DNA from: a virus
Length of the DNA: 27,147 bases
Virus record (IMG/VR): IMGVR_UViG_3300009183_000315
Coordinates: 1-27,147 of that record
Strand: one strand, 5' to 3'
This document shows, in pieces, positions 14,439-20,455 of the stretch. Position 1 is the stretch's first letter, and the number at the start of each line of letters is the position of its first letter. The notes under the pieces were generated by a model, which worked only from the letters and a program-made list of their open reading frames with translations, was not told the DNA's origin and ran no database searches. The position numbers and the translations under genes are program-made.

Positions 14439-15166
14439 TATGCAACTAAGTCTCCAAGAACAACCCAAGAGTCAGTAGCACGTTTAATACATACGGCAGA
14501 TGACCATTGTGCTCTTAATTTTAATCCTGGAGTTCCGTTTACAGTTGTAGTTCCTGGAGTAGTTGCTGCAATAGTTACCTGTCCCGTGCTTGTTTGTAAA
14601 ATTGTAATTTGTGCACCTGTTGCAAATGCTTGGTTGGCGTTTGTTGGAATTGACAAGGTAACTGCAGAAGCACTTGACACCTCAACCATTTTTCCATTAT
14701 CGGCAAGAACAAGTTCATAGGCAACTGTTTGTGGATTAATTGAAAGATTTATAACTGGAGCAGTTAAAGTTTTATTAGTTAGTGTTGCACTATTAGTAAG
14801 TGTAACATCTGGTGTTGTCCAGGCTAAACCTGATGCTGTTGCTGAGTTGGCTGTTAAAACTGTTCCATTACTTCCAACAGATAAAATAGATAATGTGTCA
14901 TTTGCTGAAGCAGAAAGTAGATCACCTTTAGCAGCAAAGTCTGTTTTTAGTAGTGCAGTTGAAAGATCAATTGCAGTTATCTGACTTTGTAAACTATTAA
15001 TTGTATAAGCAATAGATGGATTTACAAGGTTTGCTGTATTAGAGTTTGATGTAGTATATGTATAATCTCCATAGTGATATAAACGCAGTGCTGCTTGTAT
15101 GTCGGCAGGATCTGATAATCCTGGAATTTTAGTTGGTACTAACGTACCTATTGATTCTGCTGCCAT
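14438..15166 (-). CDS. Tail-fibre protein, 242 aa
   Basis: The N-terminal 60 residues (TKIPGLSDPADIQAALRLYHYG...) resemble a baseplate-attachment segment. The middle contains KGDLLSASANDTLSILSVGSNGTVLTANSATASGLAW and TLTNSATLTNKTLTAPVINL, a repeat style common to phage fibre shafts and also present in the long fibre at 1-1932. The C-terminal 90 residues form a beta domain (NGKMVEVSSASAVTLSIP...LRAQWSSAVCIKRATDSWVVLG) widespread in phage fibre tips. Probable trimeric short tail fibre. Confidence 0.8.
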   Translation of the reverse strand: MAAESIGTLVPTKIPGLSDPADIQAALRLYHYGDYTYTTSNSNTANLVNPSIAYTINSLQSQITAIDLSTALLKTDFAAKGDLLSASANDTLSILSVGSNGTVLTANSATASGLAWTTPDVTLTNSATLTNKTLTAPVINLSINPQTVAYELVLADNGKMVEVSSASAVTLSIPTNANQAFATGAQITILQTSTGQVTIAATTPGTTTVNGTPGLKLRAQWSSAVCIKRATDSWVVLGDLVA

Positions 15167-15182
15167 ATATCACCTCATTAGA

Positions 15183-15191
15183 ATTATATCA
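15183..15191 (-). promoter_or_regulatory. Extended -10 promoter for 14438-15166
   Basis: The minus strand reads TGATATAAT, 16 nt before the ATG, leaving a short leader with AGGTGAT as ribosome site. Confidence 0.4.
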
Positions 15192-15203
15192 TAAAGATAT
15201 AGA

Positions 15204-15791
15204 CTAAGACTCCTCATCTAAAATTGTTATAAATAAATGTGTTGTTACTTCTCCCTCTAAAACCGCCCAATCTCCATATGGGCCAGAATCTACATCTGTT
15301 CTATGCTCAACTGCTTTAAAGTTTATAACTAAATTTTGATTGTTTCCAGCAAGTGCGGGTATGCTCATAGAGGCTGCAACTGGATTATCATTAACAATAC
15401 TAAATTGAACACTGAAGTTACTAGCAGTTAGTGATGTTTCAGAGGTAATATTTGAAATAGGAATCACAATCTGTGCAACTCCATTGACATAAGTTGTTGT
15501 GTGATTAACTGAATAGATTGTTGGATTTAATTCTAAAACTTCAATCCAGGTATTTCCTCCAGGTTGAGATACGTATTGATATAAATATCCATAATCTGCA
15601 CCTGGAGAGGTATTAATGTATAAATCATTTAGTAGTGGGGTTTGTCCAATTTCAATAGTGTTGGGATCTCCTATTCCAACAAATGTTTGACTTCCACGAG
15701 TTCCTGTTGGTCCAATATCTACAAGAAGTTCTACAACTTCTGGGGGACCAAGAACTGTAATGTCGTCATTGTTTAATAAAACATCAGGCAT
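15204..15791 (-). CDS. Tail-fibre protein with short collagen-like start, 195 aa
   Basis: After an acidic N-terminus comes DIGPTGTRGSQTFVGIGDP, a short collagen-like G-x-T segment that often introduces phage fibre domains, then LLNDLYINTSPGADYGYLYQYVSQPGGNTWIEVLEL, a Trp/Tyr-rich beta motif. The C-terminal half is a beta-sandwich-like region of unknown family. Coupled to the upstream Ig-like gene by TAATG. A virion fibre role is likely from composition and context. Confidence 0.7.
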   Translation of the reverse strand: MPDVLLNNDDITVLGPPEVVELLVDIGPTGTRGSQTFVGIGDPNTIEIGQTPLLNDLYINTSPGADYGYLYQYVSQPGGNTWIEVLELNPTIYSVNHTTTYVNGVAQIVIPISNITSETSLTASNFSVQFSIVNDNPVAASMSIPALAGNNQNLVINFKAVEHRTDVDSGPYGDWAVLEGEVTTHLFITILDEES

Positions 15792-16132
15792 TATACTGCA
15801 CCAGTAATATCATTGGTTACTGTAATTGATCCAGCAAGTAGTGTATAAATTTGTGTTCCGTTTGTAATTTGAACGTCATAGACATAAGTTCCTGCTGAAA
15901 GTGTTCTTCCAATTGCTGGAGTAATTGTGCATGTTACAATGTCTGTTGTTGTATTAACAACTGTAACAGCAGCAGTTTGAGTACCGCTTGGTCCTGATTG
16001 ATTTGCAATTGTAAAAGCGGCAGTATAACCTGTTAAATCAAAGGCTGAACCATCCGTTGTTTTAGGTCGAACCACAAATTGAGATGTGTCGCCACGGTAA
16101 TAACTAAAACTATAACTGCCTGGAAATGCCAT
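15791..16132 (-). CDS. Ig-like tail/baseplate protein (BppU N-domain-like), 113 aa
   Basis: Paralogue of the 2630 and 16982 gene products: YSFSYYRGDTSQFVVRPK, SAFDLTGYTAAFTIANQ, LSAGTYVYDVQITNG and a final AGSITVTNDITGAV. It is the clearest member of the trio and the shortest, close to the size of a single Ig-like domain. AGGAGGA precedes the ATG. Probably caps or anchors a fibre at the tail tip. Confidence 0.7.
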   Translation of the reverse strand: MAFPGSYSFSYYRGDTSQFVVRPKTTDGSAFDLTGYTAAFTIANQSGPSGTQTAAVTVVNTTTDIVTCTITPAIGRTLSAGTYVYDVQITNGTQIYTLLAGSITVTNDITGAV

Positions 16133-16147
16133 TAGTCCTCCTGATCC

Positions 16148-16156
16148 ATTATACCA
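16148..16156 (-). promoter_or_regulatory. Extended -10 promoter for 15791-16132
   Basis: The minus strand reads TGGTATAAT just after the stop of the collagen-like gene, with AGGAGGA between it and the ATG at 16132. Confidence 0.4.
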
Positions 16157-16888
16157 TTAACAAACAGCAATATAGATACCATTTAGAACTATATTACTTT
16201 CATTATCTGCCCTGAATTGAATTGCTCCACCTAGTGTTCTAATTCTTTGAGCATCTAGATATATGGTTTGGTTATATGACATATCGTATGAGTATTGATA
16301 TTTTAGAGTTGAAACATATCCTATTGGAGAGTTGCTATAATCTGGAACAAATAACCTAGCCCAAACCTCTGTATTATTCATATAAGTAGTTATAGTAAAG
16401 TCATATCTTACATCTACCTTTGCTCCAATTTTTAAGGCTTTAAAGTTAAAATTTTTTGATTCATTATTCCATAAAGTATTTGCACCGATTGGCATATAGA
16501 TCTCATTAGATGTTTCTTCGTCTTTCATAAAATTTATAGATACCCATCCGTCATCCCCTCTTTCTGGACCAAGCCTAACTTCACTTAAATTTTTATTCCT
16601 ATAATATGCCCATCCTGGATATTGACCAGATACGCTGTCATAGCCTTCTGCACCCTTACCTGGCTCTCCTCGCTGTCCTTGTGGACCTTCGGGACCTCTA
16701 TCCCCTTTTTCTCCTTTTAAACCTTGTATACCTTGATCACCTTTTTCACCCTTTGGTCCAGTTTCACCTTTTTCACCTTGGATTCCAGGAACAGCAATAT
16801 ACTGTGTATTTAATTCTTGGGTGCCTTGTACTGCTTCGGAGTATTTTTTCTTTTTTGAAACGTCTGGGAAGTCCATGCTTTTAGCCAT
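16157..16888 (-). CDS. Collagen-like tail-fibre protein, 243 aa
   Basis: Residues about 35-77 are an uninterrupted Gly-X-Y run (GEKGETGPKGEKGDQGIQG... to GEPGKG), rich in Lys/Glu/Asp pairs that stabilise triple helices without hydroxyproline, though it does contain X- and Y-position prolines. Next is a YDSVSGQYPGWAYYRNKNLSEVRLG segment, then a C-terminal beta domain of about 140 residues that may trimerise. There is no good ribosome site at ATG 16888, so translation is probably coupled to the genes upstream. The prolines are possible targets of the P4H-like enzyme 4 kb away. Confidence 0.85.
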   Translation of the reverse strand: MAKSMDFPDVSKKKKYSEAVQGTQELNTQYIAVPGIQGEKGETGPKGEKGDQGIQGLKGEKGDRGPEGPQGQRGEPGKGAEGYDSVSGQYPGWAYYRNKNLSEVRLGPERGDDGWVSINFMKDEETSNEIYMPIGANTLWNNESKNFNFKALKIGAKVDVRYDFTITTYMNNTEVWARLFVPDYSNSPIGYVSTLKYQYSYDMSYNQTIYLDAQRIRTLGGAIQFRADNESNIVLNGIYIAVC

Positions 16889-16895
16889 GGCAGAG

Positions 16896-16982
16896 TTATT
16901 TCTTTACTTTAAATACTTTTTTACCAATTTTAACAATTGGTGGAAGGTTATCTTTTTTTGCTGATATTTTTACTATTGGCAT
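16896..16982 (-). CDS. Basic 28-aa microprotein
   Basis: MPIVKISAKKDNLPPIVKI and nine further residues; ten of 28 residues are lysine. The ATG overlaps the stop of the Ig-like gene by one base (TAATG) and the stop lies 7 nt before the collagen-like ATG, so it exactly fills the gap. Perhaps a coupling peptide that delivers ribosomes to the collagen gene, which lacks its own site. Confidence 0.55.
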   Translation of the reverse strand: MPIVKISAKKDNLPPIVKIGKKVFKVKK

Positions 16983-17383
16983 TATAGACCTGGAGTTATA
17001 TCACCTAGTACACATATGGTTCCAATTACTGGAGTCCATACGGTGTCTGCATTTTGACCACTACCGCCCTCAATTACTATTTGTAAATCAAACTGTAGTT
17101 CGGCAACAATTGAGCGGTATTTAGTACCACCCCAATTTTCAGTAATACTTGCTGGAGCAAAAATTTCAACATACCCATCTTCGGGGGTAGTAATAAGTTC
17201 ATCTAAAACATCTCCATTGGAATCATAGGATGTAGCGCTATATGTCCAGTCTGAGGTGTCGTATGGTGTGGTTTCGTCATCTTCAAAAAACTCTACCTTT
17301 AGGGTTGCACTATCTCCACGGACTACTGTCCACTGTATGTTGGCTGGTGTTGCGCCATATTTTTCAATTGTAGATACGCACAT
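16982..17383 (-). CDS. Ig-like tail/baseplate protein (BppU N-domain-like), first late gene, 133 aa
   Basis: Third member of the trio with 2630 and 15791: NIQWTVVRGDSATLKVEFFED, PYDTSDWTYSATSYDS and a final IGTICVLGDITPGL. It opens the leftward structural block; a TGGTATAAT box is 8 nt before the ATG, so the leader would be only about 2 nt. It has two Cys residues (C2 and one near the end) that its paralogues lack. Confidence 0.7.
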   Translation of the reverse strand: MCVSTIEKYGATPANIQWTVVRGDSATLKVEFFEDDETTPYDTSDWTYSATSYDSNGDVLDELITTPEDGYVEIFAPASITENWGGTKYRSIVAELQFDLQIVIEGGSGQNADTVWTPVIGTICVLGDITPGL

Positions 17384-17391
17384 AATATTTG

Positions 17392-17400
17392 ATTATACCA
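17392..17400 (-). promoter_or_regulatory. Extended -10 promoter, near-leaderless start of 16982-17383
   Basis: The minus strand reads TGGTATAAT with 8 nt to the ATG. Confidence 0.5.
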
Positions 17401-17413
17401 TAAAATATGCTAA

Positions 17414-17450
17414 CCCCTAGGCGCAGTGGGGGGTGGGGGCAACCTAGGGG
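17414..17450. other. CCCCTAGG stem-loop with G-rich loop
   Basis: CCCCTAGG (17414-17421) and CCTAGGGG (17443-17450) are perfect 8-bp arms around a 21-nt loop containing GGGGGG-T-GGGGG. It lies between the putative late promoter (17461) and the first late gene, so it would be in the 5' leader of that transcript, C-rich on the RNA. Confidence 0.8.
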
Positions 17451-17460
17451 CAGCACTCAA

Positions 17461-17466
17461 ATTATA
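17461..17466 (-). promoter_or_regulatory. Candidate late leftward promoter (-10)
   Basis: The minus strand reads AATGTTATAAT, the same 11 bases as ahead of the holin-like gene. The predicted start near 17454 places the CCCCTAGG hairpin at the 5' end of the late mRNA. Confidence 0.4.
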
Positions 17467-17492
17467 ACATTATATATTAACACACATTATAT

Positions 17493-17511
17493 TTATAACA
17501 AATCGTTATAA
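17493..17511. repeat. TTATAAC inverted repeat (candidate operator)
   Basis: TTATAAC-AAATC-GTTATAA has perfect 7-bp arms. Further TTATAAC/GTTATAA copies are at 17462-17468 and 17541-17547. The 270-bp stretch 17384-17653 holds no gene I can support. Confidence 0.6.
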
Positions 17512-17653
17512 TCCAGATATATAAAAATTGTTATTGAACCGTTATAAAGGTTTGGCATAAAGTTCGAAAAATCCAGAAGTTATGGTGTATACTTAAAATA
17601 TATAAAGAAAAGAATATACTGTAAATAGGTTTTTAAGATATCTTTATATATAG

Positions 17654-17878
17654 TTATTTAGAATGATTTTTTAAATGTTCGATCATTAAGTCAAAAATTT
17701 TTTCAGTCTTCTCTTCTAATCTTGTAATTTGGTCCTTCATCGAGGATCCATTATTGGGCTTCATTTCGTAAACAATATCTTCTACGTATTTTTTAACAAT
17801 CCATCTTACGCCCACTCCAACAATTGCAATTATGGACAATAAAGTTAAAATCATTCCTGCCCAGTCTTGAGTTGTCAT
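17654..17878 (-). CDS. Holin-like small membrane protein with coiled coil, 74 aa
   Basis: One hydrophobic segment (residues 8-27, GMILTLLSIIAIVGVGVRWIV) is followed by a basic KKY and a charged, probably coiled-coil, C-terminus (SMKDQITRLEEKTEKIFDLMIEHLKN). The layout resembles small type III holins and DUF2746-like proteins from actinobacteriophages. It has its own promoter and no ribosome site; the ATG is 7 nt from TATAAT. It is not next to the lysozyme-like gene, so a holin role is tentative. Confidence 0.65.
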   Translation of the reverse strand: MTTQDWAGMILTLLSIIAIVGVGVRWIVKKYVEDIVYEMKPNNGSSMKDQITRLEEKTEKIFDLMIEHLKNHSK

Positions 17879-17885
17879 GAATCCA

Positions 17886-17894
17886 ATTATAACA
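17886..17894 (-). promoter_or_regulatory. Extended -10 promoter, leaderless start of the holin-like gene
   Basis: The minus strand reads TGTTATAAT with 7 nt to ATG 17878; no -35 match. Confidence 0.5.
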
Positions 17895-18027
17895 TTATTT
17901 ATTTTAAATTTCGGCGGGAATTAACGAAGCCGAAAAATAGAGATAACAAACCTTCTCCCACCTAATATGACTAATACATAGTCACTATGGTGTAGTAACT
18001 GTCAAACCTTCTATGCGGCTATAGTGA

Positions 18028-18033
18028 TATAAT
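18028..18033 (+). promoter_or_regulatory. Possible -10 for a 25-aa peptide
   Basis: TGATATAAT with exactly 6 nt to the ATG at 18040, as in other leaderless starts of this window; the -35 is poor. Confidence 0.3.
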
Positions 18034-18039
18034 TGATAT

Positions 18040-18117
18040 ATGGGAATACTGTGGTTTGGTATATGTGTGTGTATGGGGTATGGTGTAATAAGGTTGTTTA
18101 ATAAATATAATAAATAA
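18040..18117 (+). CDS. Possible 25-aa hydrophobic leaderless peptide
   Basis: MGILWFGICVCMGYGVIRLF plus five residues: a single short membrane segment with a basic end. It is the only plus-strand frame here with the window's typical TATAAT-6-nt-ATG arrangement, and it converges on the 35-aa membrane gene, their stop codons lying in opposite arms of one hairpin. It could be chance; without it the stretch 17895-18125 would be non-coding. Confidence 0.35.
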   Translation: MGILWFGICVCMGYGVIRLFNKYNK

Positions 18118-18129
18118 CCAGGTGGTTAT
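18114..18129. terminator. Hairpin between convergent small genes
   Basis: ATAACC-AGGT-GGTTAT, a 6-bp perfect stem whose arms contain the TAA stops of both flanking genes; the minus side continues into TTATTATAT. It may be a weak bidirectional terminator. Confidence 0.5.
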
Positions 18130-18233
18130 CTTTTAAAATACCAGGCGATAATTGTTATACCTGCCAAAATTGCAAGAATTAACAAACCTCTATCTAAGTG
18201 ATTGTATGGATCTGTGTGAACTAAGTAATTCAT
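18126..18233 (-). CDS. Small membrane protein, 35 aa
   Basis: MNYLVHTDPYNHLDRGLLIL followed by AILAGITIIAWYFKR: a polar start, one transmembrane helix (about 17-33) and a KR end, predicted N-out. The ATG overlaps the upstream stop (TAATG). The family is unknown. Confidence 0.6.
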   Translation of the reverse strand: MNYLVHTDPYNHLDRGLLILAILAGITIIAWYFKR

Positions 18234-18415
18234 TATTCCTCAAATGAGGTTTGGGATTCAATCATTTCATTAGTTACCGTGGTTTTGCAAGAACAATGAT
18301 CACAAACCTCTTCTTCAAAAACTTTTAATGCCAAACCATTGTTTATAACTTTTTCGTTATTGGGCATACCATCATCATCGGCTATGGAGGTTTCGAGGTT
18401 TTCTAAGAATGGCAT
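18233..18415 (-). CDS. Small acidic protein with CxxCxC, 60 aa
   Basis: A mostly acidic protein with a CDHCSCKT motif at about 38-43, a possible metal-binding cluster or partial zinc knuckle. TAATG-coupled to both neighbours, forming a three-gene run. No family recognised. Confidence 0.65.
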   Translation of the reverse strand: MPFLENLETSIADDDGMPNNEKVINNGLALKVFEEEVCDHCSCKTTVTNEMIESQTSFEE

Positions 18416-18555
18416 TACTTACAACTACCGCAATAGTTATATGCTCTGATGTTTGCTTTGGCTACCCAGAGTATTTTGCCACAGCCAAAACAGGTCTTCA
18501 TAGAGTATTGTTTTTCTCTACGATCCCGTCGAATTTCTAGTCCTAGTAAATGCAT
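18415..18555 (-). CDS. Zinc-ribbon microprotein, 46 aa
   Basis: Basic N-terminus (GLEIRRDRREKQYSMK) followed by CFGCGKILW and YCGSCK, a clean CxxC-x17-CxxC zinc ribbon. The ATG at 18555 lies 6 nt from TAGAAT (with extended -10 TGA) and has no ribosome site, so it is likely leaderless. May bind nucleic acid or a host protein. Confidence 0.65.
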   Translation of the reverse strand: MHLLGLEIRRDRREKQYSMKTCFGCGKILWVAKANIRAYNYCGSCK

Positions 18556-18561
18556 CCATAT

Positions 18562-18570
18562 ATTCTATCA
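18562..18570 (-). promoter_or_regulatory. Extended -10 promoter, leaderless start of 18415-18555
   Basis: The minus strand reads TGATAGAAT with 6 nt to the ATG. It overlaps the end of the gene upstream. Confidence 0.5.
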
Positions 18571-18726
18571 TATAGACCACCAGGTTGTCGAATTGTAGAA
18601 GTACCCGACTTTTTCTTTGTACTCTGCGTATATTTTATTTATCTTGACCCAATCAGGATCATGAGTTTCCAAACCACAATATCCGCATAGCCCAGAACCT
18701 GTGTATCTATATACGTGTTGGCACAT
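18568..18726 (-). CDS. Small Cys/His protein, 52 aa
   Basis: MCQHVYRYTGSGLCGYCGLE at the N-terminus gives a C-x-H plus CxxC set that could hold zinc; the rest is polar with aromatic residues and ends TTWWSI. I start it at 18726, 6 nt after TATAAT; a longer frame from 18771 would contain the promoter and has no ribosome site. Function unknown. Confidence 0.6.
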   Translation of the reverse strand: MCQHVYRYTGSGLCGYCGLETHDPDWVKINKIYAEYKEKVGYFYNSTTWWSI

Positions 18727-18732
18727 ATATTG

Positions 18733-18738
18733 ATTATA
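18733..18738 (-). promoter_or_regulatory. -10 box, leaderless start of 18568-18726
   Basis: TATAAT on the minus strand with 6 nt to the ATG; -35 weak. Confidence 0.5.
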
Positions 18739-18830
18739 CCCTATACCCTGGAAATCTGAAAAAATTTTCATTTTGACAAAATCTGAATATTTTTCTTAGA
18801 TGTACGATACATGTTTAAAAATAATATAAT

Positions 18831-18866
18831 AAAAAAAAATAGTGAGCACACTGCAGGCATGCTCAC
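18831..18866 (-). terminator. Intrinsic terminator of the leftward early operon
   Basis: GTGAGCA (18842-18848) pairs with TGCTCAC (18860-18866) around 11 nt; on the minus strand it is followed by TATTTTTTTT. It uses the same TGAGCA/TGCTCA arms as the hairpins ending the rightward operons. Confidence 0.85.
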
Positions 18867-18874
18867 CATATAGT

Positions 18875-19069
18875 CTATGCGTTAGCAGTAGCCTTGCGTC
18901 CTTGTATCCAACCTGAGTGAATACCAACTAGCGGTGCGTCAATGTTTACTGCTGTGCCAATTGGTAATGCGTTAGAGTATTGATCAATAAACTCTAGTAT
19001 TTTTTCTTTGCTTGTAAATGGCATGTCTGCCACCGAGCCGTTAACTGTTGTTAGTTTTACTGGTATCAC
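18875..19069 (-). CDS. Small early protein, paralogue of 21064-21249 product, 64 aa
   Basis: Starts with GTG behind AGGAGA. VKLTTVNGSVADMPFTSKEKILEFIDQYSNALPIGTAVNIDAPLVGI lines up throughout with the rightward 61-aa protein (VKLETFNGAVKNI...FINTYPNQLPVGVSVKIACDVLGV). The GTG start overlaps the TGA of the membrane gene by 4 bp (GTGA). No known function; duplicated on both sides of the divergent control region. Confidence 0.75.
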   Translation of the reverse strand: MIPVKLTTVNGSVADMPFTSKEKILEFIDQYSNALPIGTAVNIDAPLVGIHSGWIQGRKATANA

Positions 19070-19203
19070 TTGTCTCTCCTAATCAATTTAATTGAATAAA
19101 TGAACGCAATAGTGCCAACCAACAACCATGTTGGTATCTCTACTGCTAAGGCAATGCTCTCGGCATATAAACCAAAACCATCTAAGTCTAAAAATAGTTC
19201 CAT
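19066..19203 (-). CDS. Small membrane protein, 45 aa
   Basis: MELFLDLDGFGLYAESIALA then a transmembrane helix around PTWLLVGTIAFIYSIKL and a basic RRDK end. It starts 2 nt after the stop of the 51-aa gene and overlaps the next gene. Second gene of the leftward early operon. Confidence 0.65.
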   Translation of the reverse strand: MELFLDLDGFGLYAESIALAVEIPTWLLVGTIAFIYSIKLIRRDK

Positions 19204-19205
19204 AA

Positions 19206-19361
19206 CTACTTAACCTCCTCATCTAAATTGTATTGAGCAGATAGATAGGCGTTAGCCTGATTTAACGCTTCAAGGATACTCTGATCCTCTCGGTCATAGC
19301 GAGCCTGTTGGGCTTTTCTAATATCCGAAATAAGGGGATTGTTAGGGTTATTGTTTATCAT
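19206..19361 (-). CDS. First gene of the leftward early operon, 51 aa
   Basis: A soluble, helical, Asn/Gln/Asp-rich protein (MINNNPNNPLISDIRKAQQA...EALNQANAYLSAQYNLDEEVK). It has a strong GAAAGGAG site and a promoter about 40 nt upstream. No family recognised. Confidence 0.7.
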   Translation of the reverse strand: MINNNPNNPLISDIRKAQQARYDREDQSILEALNQANAYLSAQYNLDEEVK

Positions 19362-19402
19362 TTGTAGTTCTCCTTTCAAGAGACTTTCTTTCTATACCTG
19401 CA

Positions 19403-19424
19403 ATTCTAGCAGGGGGGGCTGACA
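19403..19424 (-). promoter_or_regulatory. Leftward early promoter with TGTCAG element
   Basis: On the minus strand TGTCAG (19424-19419), 10 nt, then TAGAAT (19408-19403) with extended -10 TGC. The spacer is C7. It drives 19361-18875. Confidence 0.65.
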
Positions 19425-19440
19425 ATTTAGGGGGGGTTAT

Positions 19441-19487
19441 TTGCTAGGCTCACTGTGATTTGTCTCACATTTACTTGCTAGGCTCAC
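19441..19487 (+). repeat. 13-bp direct repeat flanking the leftward operator
   Basis: TTGCTAGGCTCAC occurs at 19441-19453 and 19475-19487, bracketing the TGTGA-N6-TCACA site. Confidence 0.85.
19454..19469. promoter_or_regulatory. CRP/GlxR-type operator (perfect)
   Basis: TGTGA-TTTGTC-TCACA matches the CRP/GlxR palindrome in all ten conserved positions. Its centre is 53.5 bp upstream of the leftward -10. Confidence 0.7.
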
Positions 19488-19666
19488 GCCCCTAAATAAT
19501 TCTATATTTAATTTTCTATAATGGAATTATAGCAGGGATAACCCCAAAAGTCAACACGACACGCCGTAAATAACACGCATGTAATTAGTGATATATACCA
19601 CACGACATATCGGACATATCGGACATGCAACCCGGCTCGGTCGGGTGTGTCTGAGAGGGTTATCCA

Positions 19667-19682
19667 CATGACGTAGATCACA
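19667..19682. promoter_or_regulatory. CRP/GlxR-like operator (one good half-site)
   Basis: CATGA-CGTAGA-TCACA; overlaps the 3' end of the first DnaA box. Confidence 0.45.
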
Positions 19683-19708
19683 TACCCATTTCACGCTCAA
19701 GTTATCCA

Positions 19709-19724
19709 CATGACCTACATCACA
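19709..19724. promoter_or_regulatory. CRP/GlxR-like operator (one good half-site)
   Basis: CATGA-CCTACA-TCACA, overlapping the second DnaA box; centre 64.5 bp upstream of the rightward -10 at 19781. Confidence 0.5.
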
Positions 19725-19764
19725 AGACACAATGTCCGTTTTGTCCTACCTACTGGTCAGTAAA

Positions 19765-19786
19765 TGTCAGTGGTCGCTGTTATACT
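19765..19786 (+). promoter_or_regulatory. Rightward early promoter 1
   Basis: TGTCAG (19765-19770), 10 nt, TATACT (19781-19786) with extended -10 TGT. A TGTCCGTTTTGT motif lies at 19733. Confidence 0.65.
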
Positions 19787-19838
19787 TCTAGTATAAAGAT
19801 TGAACAATAAGTAAATCTCTTAAAGAAAGGAATTCAAA

Positions 19839-20012
19839 ATGAATTCACTACTAAACAAAGTGTGTAAGCACACCGCTAATCTATTAGCGACATCTATCGT
19901 AAATGATATGAAATATAGTTTCTGCGAAAATTGTGAGCAGAATATTTATTCTCACTATATTGAGGATAGCGAATTGCTATCTTATTGGTCTTCATGGAAG
20001 GTAGGTAAGTAA
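19839..20012 (+). CDS. Early protein with CxxC, 57 aa
   Basis: MNSLLNKVCKHTANLLATSI start, then FCENCEQNIYSHYIEDSE and a WSSWKVGK end. C9-H11 and CENC could form a zinc site. First gene of the rightward early operon, with AGAAAGG as ribosome site; stop abuts the next ATG. Confidence 0.7.
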   Translation: MNSLLNKVCKHTANLLATSIVNDMKYSFCENCEQNIYSHYIEDSELLSYWSSWKVGK

Positions 20013-20123
20013 ATGATAAACTTTGTAAAAGATTTAGAATTAACTAACTATCTTGCTGACGAGCAGATAGACCCTCTAGCAAAAATGCTAGATGAACTTA
20101 TCTTAAAAGGAGAATATAAATGA
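20013..20123 (+). CDS. Early protein, 36 aa
   Basis: An acidic helical peptide (MINFVKDLELTNYLADEQID...LDELILKGEYK). It starts directly after the previous stop and overlaps the next gene by ATGA. No family. Confidence 0.55.
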   Translation: MINFVKDLELTNYLADEQIDPLAKMLDELILKGEYK

Positions 20124-20215
20124 TAACTCTTAATTGTCGTCTATGTAATGAAAAAGTTTCTAGCGAATTTTTTGATGAGCAAGATATAATTACTTGCTCT
20201 AATTGTTGGGAATAA
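20120..20215 (+). CDS. Zinc-ribbon microprotein, 31 aa
   Basis: MITLNCRLCNEKVSSEFFDE...ITCSNCWE: two CxxC pairs (CRLC and CSNC) 16 residues apart make a minimal zinc ribbon. ATGA overlap with the gene upstream and an AAAAGGAG site inside it. Confidence 0.6.
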   Translation: MITLNCRLCNEKVSSEFFDEQDIITCSNCWE

Positions 20216-20219
20216 TAAA

Positions 20220-20342
20220 ATGTTAAAAGAAATAAAAAACAAAATTATTCGTATTCAAGAATTGCGCCGTAGTAATGCGGCAACACCAATTCCAAATAAA
20301 AAAAAATATAGTAGAAAGGTAAAACATAAAAATGCAAAATAA
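20220..20342 (+). CDS. Very basic early protein, 40 aa
   Basis: MLKEIKNKIIRIQELRRSNA then a KKKYSRKVKHKNAK tail; about 17 Lys/Arg of 40. Probably nucleic-acid binding. There is no clear ribosome site; it follows the previous stop by 4 nt. Confidence 0.5.
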   Translation: MLKEIKNKIIRIQELRRSNAATPIPNKKKYSRKVKHKNAK

Positions 20343-20448
20343 TACAGAAAGCATAACTAAGCAATTTGAAAACGCAGTTGAATTAACTAATTTAACCGAA
20401 GCGCAATTAGAAATTGTTAAACAAATTTTATTAGATAAATTTAACTAA
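20332..20448 (+). CDS. Early protein, 38 aa
   Basis: A short helical acidic protein (MQNNTESITKQFENAVELTN...KQILLDKFN) with an AGAAAGG site inside the previous gene, overlapping its end by 11 nt. Last gene before the first operon-end hairpin. Confidence 0.55.
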   Translation: MQNNTESITKQFENAVELTNLTEAQLEIVKQILLDKFN

Positions 20449-20455
20449 TAAAAAA

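Larger units (their letters stand above)
19493..19724. other. Candidate replication origin / divergent control region
   Basis: Contents in order: an AT-rich stretch (19493-19530), two tandem ACATATCGG iterons (19605-19622), a CCCGG...TCGGG dyad (19631-19645), and two perfect DnaA boxes TTATCCACA (19660-19668 and 19702-19710), each fused to a CRP-like TCACA half-site and spaced 42 bp. A third DnaA box in inverse orientation is at 20516. Transcription diverges from this point. No coding frame is supportable between 19362 and 19838. Confidence 0.5.

Noticed and set aside
18727-18771. ATG 18771 as start of the 52-aa Cys/His protein
   Set aside because: No ribosome site, and TATAAT with the leaderless ATG 18726 lies inside the extension.
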